The notes beneath the pieces are model-generated. The model did no database searches, was not told the origin of the DNA, and saw only the letters and a list, made by a program, of their open reading frames with translations. A DNA stretch of 64,000 nucleotides from Aegilops tauschii subsp. strangulata. Lineage: Eukaryota > Streptophyta > Magnoliopsida > Poales > Poaceae. The translations under genes and the position numbers were made by a program. Positions 54,943 through 64,000 of this stretch are shown here, piece after piece. The number at the start of each line of letters is the position of its first letter. The stretch's first letter is position 1. The stretch is taken from assembly GCF_002575655.3 (NCBI RefSeq), contig NC_053039.3, positions 378,549,633 to 378,613,632 on the forward strand. The letters are read 5' to 3'.

Positions 54943-55415
54943 TGTTGGTGTCAAAACTGGTGGATCTCGGGTAGGGGGTCCTGAACTATGCGTCTGGGAT
55001 CAATGGTAACAGGAGACGGGGGACACGATGTTTACCCAGGTTCGAGCCCTCTCTATGGAGGTAATACTCTACTTCCTGCTTGATTGATCTTGATGAATAT
55101 GAGTGTTACAAGAGTTGATCTACCACGAGATCGTAATGGCTAAACCCTAGAAGTCTAACCTATGAGAATATGGTAATGAGTATCTGCCATCCGGACTACG
55201 CTCTCCGGTTTATATAGACACCGGATAGATCTAGGGTTACATGGGGTCGGTTACATAAGAAGGAATCTTCATAGTTGGTCGCCTAGCTTGCCTTCCACGC
55301 CAAGGAGAGTCCAATCCGTACACGGGTCCAGTCTTCATGTCTTCATAGCCCATCAGTACGGCCCAATGAATGACAGGTCGGACGCCCGAGGACCCCTTAG
55401 TCCAGGACTCCCTCA
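54943..55415 (-). repeat. 3' LTR of F2
   Basis: 473 bp. Related to the F1 LTR at both ends and in CTTGCCTTCCACGCCAAGG, but the middle (TATGAGAATATGGTAATGAG) differs, so F1 and F2 are different LTR subfamilies. Confidence 0.92.
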
Positions 55416-55956
55416 GTAGCCCCCTAACCTGGCTTCAATGACAAGGAGTCCGGCACGCAGATTGTCTTCGACATTGCAAGGCGGGTTCCCCTTTTTCCGA
55501 ACTTCAACATAGTCTTCGGATGCGATGATTGTATCTGGACCTGTACACACACCATGCACAATCGCAAAGAGAATATATATTTTTACACGAGTTCCATCCG
55601 CTGACAACTTTGCAGCACGACATTACGTCCGACCGGTCATAATTCCAAACCGTTTTTATGTTCGACGCCCCACGTCCCGAGACGCTGTTGCCATTGGCAC
55701 GTCTTATCAAAGCAGAGATCGTGTCCCCTTATCACGGGATTCTCATCAATGCGGGCATGGGTAACCCAACCGTGTCGTTTATACAACCCATGGGAATATG
55801 CGAATCTTAAGGCGAGTGAGGAGGCGTTTAATATTTGCTGCCTTTATAAGGGGATAAGGATTCCCTCTTCCTCTTCTCACGTTCTCTCTCTGTCTCCGCC
55901 TTTCCAATCTCGAGCTCCAGCGCCCAAGTTCTCATCTCCTTTCCACTCAAGCAACC

Positions 55957-58900
55957 ATGTCCGGATCCGGTGGTCAGGGCAAGTGGATAGTCTCCTCCGT
56001 CAAGGAGGAGGACATTACTGAGCTTCGGGCGGCCGGATATTTGACGAAGGAGATCGCCCACCATCTACCGGCCGAGGGACAAGTCGTCCCCACGCCGAAG
56101 CCCACCGAGAGGGTAGTGTTCATCCCCCATTTCTTCTACGGGCTAGGGTTTCTGCTCCACCCTTTCGTCTGCGGGCTAATGTATTATTATGGGATAGATT
56201 TCCATGATTTGTCCCCGAATTCCTTCCTCAACATCTCGGCGTTTATCATCATGTGTGAGGCCTTCCTCCGAATCCAACCCCACTTCGGGCTGCAGCTCAA
56301 AGTTTTCAATGTGAAGCCGAAGGTGGTGGATGGCCAGCACGTGGAGTGCGGAGGAGCCATGGTGAGTAAGCTGTCCAACGTCTCTTGGCCCAAGGGCACT
56401 TTTGTGGACACAGTGAAGGAGTGGCAGAAGCAATGGTTCTATATCACTGAACCTCGCGGCACCACCTGAGCCGCAGCTACCGAATTCCGCTCTGGCGCTC
56501 CCATGCGACTCACCTCCTGGGTCGAGAAGAGTCCGGACTGGTGTTCAACTGACGAGCTGATAGCGCTACAGACGCGCGTTCAAAGCATGGTGACCAAGAA
56601 TTTCAAGCTCGTCGATGTAATCCAGGTGATGCTGGTTCGCCGGATTCTTCCGTCCCAGCGCCGAAGCCGCCCTTTGTGGGAGTTCAATTCAAAGAAGCAC
56701 CAGACCTTGGTAAGGCTCTTCGAGACTACTCACGAAGGCGCCTGGAAGTTGCTTTTTAAGGGTAACGAGAAACCACCAGCCATGGATTCAGACCGTGGTC
56801 ACGATTGTAAACACCCCGCCAGCGAGGTATGTTATTTTTTATGTACCCCCAACTCAATTGTTTCGAGGAAGACGTGTGAGCTTTTATTACAGCTTTTTCA
56901 GGACTGGATGGAGAGGGCGAAGCGGATCCAATGTCCGGCTCCGCTGCCTGAAGAACCAGTCATCCCGCGTCTAGTGAAGATGCTGGTGCCGGCGCCATAT
57001 AAGGCGGCGGAGAAGAAGGCCAAGAAGAAGGCAAAGAGGGCCAAGAGTGGCCCCCGCCGCAAGGGCACTTCGGACGCGACGTCCGAAGACGACGAAGCTC
57101 ATTCCTCTATCCCTGAGGACAATGACAAGGAAGAGGAGGAGGAGGAAGAAAACAACCCTCCCCTTGAGGAGAGGAAGAAGAAAAGGGCGGCTTCGGCGCA
57201 TCTAGAGGTGGAAACGCCCAAGAAGGGGAAGGGCGTCCCGGCGGTCAACACCGCGTGGGACGTTGAAAGCAGTCCGGAACGACGCCCTCATGCTAAGCCC
57301 CAGGCCGCATCGTAAGTGACATGGCTCGCTTGTGCGCACATCCGGCCCTTTCTCTCCATTATCTTGACATAGTTAACAGTATTATTGTAGTCCGGCCCGC
57401 GACCTAATCCAACGATCCTCGTCCGGAGGTTCGTTGGCTCCGTCGGAGATGGCGAGCATGTCGCCCCCGCCTACTTATTCCCCCGGGGCCAGGGATGACA
57501 CCAAAGTGTTGTCCTGGAGGACCGCTCCGAAGGGAGGGGCCCAGGACGCTGTCCGGGAGGCGCCTCAAGGCAAGACCTCCACTGCCGGACACATGGGGGA
57601 GCCGATCCCCATGGAGACTGGCGAAGAGGGCCGCATCCAGTTTGGCCCTCAGCCGAATACGATTCCGGAGGCCCATATGGCTCCGAAGTCGGGCGAGTAG
57701 CCCCCTTTGAAGGAGGGGGTGCACCGCTTCCGCCGGTGGTCCTTGTCCATCCAGGGACGCCGGATAACCTGATGGAGGCGCTACGAGGCGCCTCCGTTAT
57801 GGACGAGCACCGTGTCCTTATGGGCGCGGTGATCAAAAAAGTTCAATCCGCCAAGAGTGGACTGAACGAAGCCTGGAGCAACCTGTTGACAGGTTTCTAG
57901 GTAAGTGACATAGAAAGAGAAAAACCCCATGCAGTCAGTAGCCCCTGAGACACTGTTCGGTGCTCGGCGAGAAGAACCGGACAGAGGATCCATCTTTTAT
58001 TGTAGGAGACTAACGTGATATGTATGCATAAGCAGGCGTCGTTGTTGGCTGCAACCTCGCATGCTGCCGAAGTCTCTGAACTGAGGCAGAGGCTGGAGCG
58101 GACCGAGAGTGAGCTCGGCGAGGTTAAGGTTCGGCTCCAGGAGCAGCAAGGTGAGTAACGACTTGCTGTGTATTCGGAAAGCATAGGCGTTGTGTATTGA
58201 CTATAGTGTCGTAATATGTGCAGGAGCCGCGACCGAGGTCGAGGCCCTGAGGAAGGCCCTAGGCGAGGCCGAGGAAAAGGTTGTCCAGCAGCAAGCCGCC
58301 CGTAAGAAGCTCGAGGCCCGTGTCAAAGAAATCCAGCAGGAGCTCCAGGATGCGGTGAAAAAATGTGAGACCTTGGAGCATGATGCGTCGGCTCGAGGGG
58401 GCGAACTCACTAAGGCTCGTCAAAGCACGGAGACCGCACGGAATGAGGCCCAGGCCGCTCTCAAGGAGATCCAGGAGGCCAAGAAGATCACGGCGGGTAA
58501 GGCTTTTAAGATGCAAAGCAAGTATGCGGAGAAGCAATACCTTTTACTAACCCGGGTTCGGAGTTCCCCAGGGGCTTTTGCGGATCTACCACGCAGCGTA
58601 TCAGACGCTGCGCAATTCTACCAAGCCGAAGGAGGAGGTTCTACAGAGAAGATATTCTGGTCGCAGTATGCGACGCCAGAGCATCCCGTATCCTTCACCG
58701 ATCATCTGAAGCAGCTGGTGGAGCTGCACAGGGTGGCCGGACTAGCCATTAAGGATTTGATGATCCGGCTATGGCCAGCCGAAGCTATGCCCGGCAGCTA
58801 CTTTGGACTCGTGAGGCGGCTAGTGGAAGCCTGTCCGCGGCTGGACGTCATCAAGCGCTCTGCCTGTATTGAAGGTTCCCGTATGGCCTTCGCTCGTTGC

Positions 58901-59053
58901 AAGATGTGGTGGGCGAAGATGAACGCCGTTGAAGTTGCCAGCGGGCCGCTGGAGGGCAAGGAGCACCGCACACCCGAGAGATATTTTGCGGATGTCATAG
59001 AAGGGTCTCGACTTGTGGCAGCTCAATGTTCGCAGGACATTGTATTTGAATAA
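55957..59053 (+). pseudogene. F2 antisense spliced gene, PF04195-type with coiled coil
   Basis: Exon-like blocks: 55,957-56,826 (MSGSGGQGKWIVSSVKEED, then HFFYGLGFLLHPF, MYYYGIDFHDL, AFIIMCEAFL, KQWFYIT), 56,903-57,312 (DWMERAKRIQ, then KKAKKKAKRAK and an acidic run), 57,391-57,900, 58,036-58,151, 58,224-58,498 (coiled coil, ELQDAVKKCETLE) and 58,571-59,053 (CPRLDVIKRSACIEGS, stop at 59,051). Donors such as GAG|GTATGT, ATC|GTAAGT and AAG|GTGAGT match positions in F1. A TGA at 56,467 (tryptophan in F1), a TAG at 57,698 and a frameshift near 57,715 break it, but exons 4-6 are fully open. The conserved splicing argues it was once expressed as a protein. Function unknown. Confidence 0.82.
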
Positions 59054-60391
59054 ATGTATTCATGTTGCCCTTGCATTGTACTATGGAAACAAAGCATGTA
59101 ATGTAATTTTGTTATGCTTTAATTGTTTCCTCCTGTGCGGCCGTGTTGTTTGTAATCTGAGGGTTGGCCAGTCGTTGGCTTCTGCCCTTGCGTAGGTAGT
59201 ACGGAGGTGTTCAGGATGGGATCTAAACAATCTTGATCCAATTACACGGTCCTTTGAAGGAGTTGTTTAGCGCACCGAACAAGGCAATCGGACTATACGG
59301 CTTAAACGCCCTCACTTAGCCATAGGAGTTTTATAATTAAGCAAGTGCGCAGCCCTTGGTCCAAGCCAGGGTGCTGTCAGCATCTGATCGGGAAGTGCGG
59401 ATCCTTCGCATGACGCGGAAAAAATCTCCAACGATTTTGTAACCCTCGAACAGCTGACTGGCTCTCGCCGTATCATGACAGTCAGTTTTCGGCTTTCTCT
59501 TCTGAGGTGCTCATCCGGTCAAGGCCAGGGCACAATCGCAGTAGTTCTCCCTTTAGTACCCTAGCCGATAGAGCGGAACGTAGGGTAGCAATCACACGAG
59601 CCGGGCAACCCAACTATTGACCAAAGACATGATTCGGAGCCAATGCATATAATGCTAAATTCGGGGTGCCGAACTCATATATAGGAAGTGTTTGGACTTT
59701 GTTGATGTATTGTGGGGCGATAAGTAACCCCTGGCGAATATGAGACGTACAAAAGAGTATCGATGCAGTCGATAAGCAGATCGAAATAAAATGAAGTAAG
59801 AAGCGAAAACCACAGAAACTGGGCCGCAAACCATTTTCATTATAACTGGATGGATACGTCAAGGCGTATCTTGTACAAATAGTGCGATAAGCATCCGGGC
59901 TATTTAACATGCCGGGATCAAGAGGGCGCAGCGTGCGGGTCCCGAGAAATTAGTGGAAATACCGTCAAGAAGAACGTATAGAGGTTACTCTACACACCTA
60001 TGCTGCTTGCCTCCTTTGTATGCCGATCCTTCAAAGGGACTGGTGATTAGGCCCGTGAGAAAAGGAACCTGAAACAAAAAGAAAAAGGTGAAAGTATGTG
60101 TGTCCGGGATCGGCCTAGCCGAACTGTAGATCCCGGGTTAGCTTGTGCCTCCGTCGATGTCCATGGGATTTTGAGTGCGTAATTATGTACGCGTGGTGCG
60201 AATGCCACTACTTCATCGGGACTGGGATGGAGGCCGAATTGCTAATCGAGCTCTTGACGAGCCGCGATGCCCTGCTGCAGTGTAGTCCGGAATCTCTTAA
60301 TGATGTCCAGGGGCTCGACAGCCGTACCATGGTGCTGCTTGAGAAGGCCGCTCTGTACCTCTGCTGCTAGGGCGGTGGTGTGCTCCTTTGT
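59054..60391. other. F2 non-coding region between convergent genes
   Basis: About 1.3 kb matching the F1 region 30,547-31,641 in several blocks (GTTGGCCAGTCGT, CGCCGTATCATGACAGTCAG, ACAATCGCAGTAGTTCTCC). No domain or RT seen. Confidence 0.6.
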
Positions 60392-63300
60392 TCAGAGGGA
60401 GTGTTCCGTATTGCCATCGACTGTTATGACGTCTCGTGGCCCGGGCATCTTGAGCTTGAGATAAGCATAGTGTGGCACTACATTGAATCTAGCAAACGCG
60501 GTTCGTCCGAGCAGTGCGTGGTAGCCGCTGTGGAATGGGACGATATCGAAGATTAATTCTTCGCTTCGGAAGTTGTCCGGAGAACCGAAGATCACCTCCA
60601 GCGTGATTGAGCCTGTGCAGCGGGCTTCTACGCCTGGTATGACTCCTTTAAAGGTAGTCTTTGTTGGTTTGATTCGTGAGGGGTTAATGCCCATCTTCCG
60701 CACTGTGTCCTGATAGAGCAGGTTGAGGCTGCTACCACCGTCCATCAGGACTCGTGTTAGGTGAAACCCGTCAATAATTGGGTCAAGGACTGGTGCGGCT
60801 GAACCGTCGTGGCGGATACTAGTTGGGTGATCTTGACGATCGAAGGTGATCGGGAACGACGACCACGGGTTGAATTTTGGGGCGACTAGCTCTACCGCGT
60901 AGACGTCCCTAAGTGCTCGCTTACGCTCCCTTTTGGGGATGTGTGTAGCGTATATCATGTTCACCGTTTTGACTTGAGGGGGAATTTCTTCTGCCCCCCA
61001 GTGTTTGGCTGCCGGGGCTCTTTGTCCTCGTCCTCACTTTGTGATCCCTTTTCTTTGTTTCCGGCATTTAACTTGCCAGCCTGCTTGAAAACCCAACATT
61101 CCCTGTTGGTATGATTGGCTTGCTTATCCGGGTGCCGTGAATCTGGCACGGACGGTCGAGTATGCGGTCTAGGCTGGAAGGTCCTTCGTTGTTTCTTTTG
61201 TAGAGCTTCTTCCGTTGGCCGGTCTTGGAGCCACTGAATCCGGCGTTGACTGTGGTGTCATCGGTGTTGTCGCCATTGCTTCGGCGTTTGTGTCTATTGC
61301 GCCGGAGCTTGCCGGTGCTGTTCTTGGCCTCAGTGGGGCCTGCCTCGCTGGCTGTGTTTTTGCTACGAGCCAACCAGCTGTCCTCACCCGCACAAAAGCG
61401 GGTCATGAGTGCCGTAAGGGCTGCCATAGACTTCGGCTTTTCTTGGCCGAGGTGGTGTGCTAGCCATTCGTCACAGATGTTGTGTTTGAAGGCTGCTAGG
61501 GCCTCGGCATTCGGACAGTCAACGATCTGGTTCTTTTTGGTTAGGAACCTAGTCTAGAATTTTTTGGCTGATTCTCTAGGTTGTTGAACTATGTGGCTTA
61601 AGTCATCAGCATCTGGTGGCCGGACATAAGTTCCTTGGAAGTTATCAAGGAAAGCCTCTTCCAAGTCCTCCCAGCTGCCAATGGAATTCTCAGGCAGGCT
61701 ATTTAACCAGTGTCAAGCTGGTCCTTTGAGCTTTAATGGGAGGTATTTGATGGCGTGGAGGTCATCTCCTTGAGCCATATGGATATGGAGAATAAAATCC
61801 TCGATCCATACTGGAGGATCGGTTGTGCCGTCGTATGATTCAATGTTGACAGGCTCAAACTCCTCGGGGAATTCGTGATCCAGCACCTCGTCTGTGAAGC
61901 AGAGAGGGTGTGCGGCGCCTCTATAGCGGGCCGCATCGCGGCGTAGCTCTGATGGAGTCCGTCTGCGGCATTCGGCCTGGGCGTGGTTAGGTTTGTCACG
62001 TCCGAATAGGTAGCCGTGGTCGTGCCTCGAGGCACGTCCTCGCGATCCGTAGATCGATCTTGTATGTCCTGCTCTACTGTCCAGGGTCTGCCGGAGGTCG
62101 TACGTGTGACCCCAAACTCTTCCGTCTCTAGTTGCCGCTTTATCCCGACCGCGGGGTGGCCGGTCGGCCGCCCTGTCTCGACCACGTGGTGGTCGTTCCA
62201 CATTACGCGAGGGAGATGTGTGCTCTGGTGCCTCCTCATCAAATTGAGGTAGCAGTCTACGTTTCGGGTAGCTCTTGGCTGGGTGCTTGAGGCCGTATTC
62301 TTCGGCTGTCAGGACGTCAGTCCATCTGTCGACGAGCAGATCTTGTTCAGCTTGAAGTTGTTGTTGTTACTTTTTCACGCTCCTTGCAGTGGCTATGAGC
62401 TGAAGCTTAAAGCGCTCCTGCTCCAGAGGATCCTCAGGCACGATGAAGTCTTTGTTGCCGAGGCTAGTCTCCTCCTTGGAGGGTGGACGGTAACTATCGT
62501 CCTCCGAGTCATCTTCTATGGCCTGTTCATCAGGATTGTCTTGCCTGTTGTTATGTTCCTCCTGTTCGGATGCAGCTCCGATAGGGTCTTCATTGTCTTC
62601 GGCGTCGCCCGGAGTACTATTTTCTCCGGTGCCAGTGTTGCCATCTTTTGAGCGATGAGACTTAGAACGGCGTTTGGGCCGCCGGCGCTTGGACTGCGTC
62701 TCAGAGGGTTTATTCGCATCTGGCTCTTCTTTGTCGTCGCCGGATCCTTTAGGTGTGTCAACCATGTACACGTCGTACGAAGAGGTGGCCGTCCAACGTC
62801 CAGTAAATGGCGGGTCTTCGCCTTGCTCCTTGTCGGCATCGTCATCCATATCGTCGATGTCTTCGGAGCCATAGTCAAGCACGTCGGTTAAGTCATCGAC
62901 AGTGGCTATGAAGTGGGTGGCGGGTGGGAAGCAAAATTCCTCGTCATCCGCCTCTAGCTCGAACCGAACATAGTTCGGCTGTGAGTCCTCCTCCAAGGAC
63001 AAGTTCTGTAAAGAGTTTAGCACGTCACCCAAAGGTGAATGCTGGAAGATGTCTGCAGCGCTAAATTCGAAAATCGATAACTGATCCAGCTCGGTGTCCG
63101 CAGGCGTACCTGGTCCGGAACGTATAGCCGGAGACGAGTCCGGAGTTCCATTGATGCAGACATTGCAGGATGTCGAGTCCATGTGCGGCTCCAATGCCGC
63201 GGACTTTGTGGCCTCGGAGGGCACGAGCTGCTTCGGTTCTACGGCCGTTGCAGCAACAGGAATCATCTCTTGGATGTAATCCGATGACAAATTTAAGTCA

Positions 63301-63565
63301 TGTTCATCGGGGCGAGGGGGAGCGATCGCTGCGGTCTCAAACCCATTGAAGATCAAGTCTCCACGGGTATCTGCGACGTAGTTCAAGCTTCCAAATCTAA
63401 CCTGGTGGCCAGGGCGTAGCTATCGATCTGCTCCAGACGGCCAAGCGAGTTGGCCCGCAGTATGAAGCCGCCGAACACAAAAATCTGTCCGGGGAGGAAC
63501 GTTCTTCCTTGGACAGCGTTATTATCGACGATTGAAGGGTCCATCAAAGCTTTTGTCGATGGCAT
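60392..63565 (-). pseudogene. F2 gag-protease, broken
   Basis: Starts MPSTKALMDPS at 63,565, 27 bases inside the LTR. A one-base loss in a G-run near 63,408 (one G fewer than F1) shifts the frame to 63,386. An acidic N-terminal region runs to a TAA at 62,367. Retrotrans_gag (FILHIHMAQGDDLHAIKYLPL) carries a TGA at 61,713 and a TAG near 61,555 where F1 has arginine and tryptophan. The linker CQIHGTR...TGNVGF is out of frame with the protease block. The protease frame 60,964-60,392 is intact through FHLTRVLMDGGSSLNLLY and ends LKLKMPGPRDVITV. No RT follows. Breaks differ from those in F1, so each copy decayed on its own. Confidence 0.85.
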
Positions 63566-63591
63566 AGTGGAACTCTCAATGAAAGCACCAA

Positions 63592-64000
63592 TGTTGGTGT
63601 CAAAACCGGCAGATCTCGGGTAGGGGGTCCCGAACTGTGCGTCTGGGATCGATGGTAACAGGAGACGGGGGACATGATGTTTACCCAGGTTCGGGCCCTC
63701 TCTATGGAGGTAATACCCTACTTCATGCTTGATTGATCTTGATGAATATGAGTGTTACAAGAGTTGATCTACCACGAGATCGTAATGGCTAAACCCTAGA
63801 AGTCTAACCTATGAGAATATGGTAATGAGTATCTGCCATCCGGACTATGCTCTCCGGTTTATATAGACACCGGAGAGATCTAGGGTTACATGGGGTCGGT
63901 TACATAAGAAGGAATCTTCATAGTTGGTCGCCTAGCTTGCCTTCCACGCCAAGGAGAGTCCAATCCGGACACGGGTCCAGTCTTCATGTCTTCACAGCCC
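63592..64000 (-). repeat. 5' LTR of F2, partial
   Basis: The first 409 plus-strand bases of the LTR (TGTTGGTGTCAAAACCGG...). It is preceded on the plus side by CAATGAAAGCACCAA, the same LTR-leader junction as F1. Confidence 0.92.

Larger units (their letters stand above)
54943..64000 (-). mobile_element. Fatima-like gypsy element F2, non-autonomous, runs off window
   Basis: Left LTR 54,943-55,415; second LTR from 63,592, truncated by the window end. The comparable 409 bases differ at about 14 positions (3.4%). GCGAT (54,938-54,942) is the presumed target duplication; its partner lies outside. It has the same plan as F1: minus-strand gag-protease (63,565-60,392), no RT, and a plus-strand spliced antisense gene (55,957-59,053). 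It inserted into the copia RT at 54,942. Confidence 0.92.

Overview
This window is from a large, repeat-rich grass genome, almost certainly a member of the Triticeae (wheat, goatgrass or barley relatives). The evidence is the set of elements: a BARE1/Angela-type copia LTR beginning TGAAGGAAATATGCCC, two gypsy elements whose LTR I recognise as Fatima-like, CACTA ends reading ...TTTTTTGTAGTG with long GGGCC-rich subterminal repeats, Stowaway MITEs with CTCCCTCC termini, and small Helitrons ending in hairpin-CTAG. The family names Fatima and Angela come from memory, not from a search.

Layout. 1-1,480: the only recognisable host-type gene, a minus-strand F-box/DUF295 gene cut by the window start and probably decaying. 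1,500-5,200: spacer with a Harbinger-type MITE, a Stowaway remnant and two Helitron-like elements. 5,205-6,355: a strand-asymmetric GA/GT-rich tract. About 6,930-15,389: CACTA copy A. 15,390-18,196: low-copy sequence with a duplicated segment, a LINE 3' end and a Stowaway. 18,197-40,404: a Ty3/gypsy element (TSD TAACT) with a complete but broken gag-pol, a 73-bp tandem array, a tandemly repeated scrap of ribosomal protein L26 coding sequence and a spliced antisense gene. Inside it, at 26,433-35,474 (TSD CCGAC), lies a second gypsy element, F1. 40,405-44,000: low-copy flank, a second GA/GT-rich tract, a complete 202-bp Helitron and a Stowaway. About 44,000-51,459: CACTA copy B. 51,460-53,737: leader and 5' LTR of an Angela-type copia element on the minus strand. 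53,738-54,942: a plus-strand copia integrase/RT fragment. 54,943-64,000: gypsy element F2, sister to F1, whose second LTR runs off the window.

How the parts relate. F1 and F2 are non-autonomous: each encodes gag and protease on the minus strand and no reverse transcriptase, and carries on the opposite strand a six-exon gene of the 'putative gypsy-type transposon' family (Pfam PF04195) with a coiled-coil C-terminal half. The outer gypsy element encodes a full gag-protease-RT-RNaseH-integrase set and also has an antisense gene of the same general kind between pol and its 3' LTR. CACTA copies A and B share a short TNPA-like spliced gene, 3' UTR and right end, but neither shows the large TNP2-type transposase and neither has an identifiable left end. 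Nearly every long coding region is interrupted, mostly by stops that look like C-to-T changes at CG or CHG sites, as expected for methylated, silenced elements.

Caveats. All splice sites, family assignments and mismatch counts were read by eye. Element boundaries supported by target-site duplications are firm; the left limits of the CACTA copies and the GA/GT tracts are approximate.
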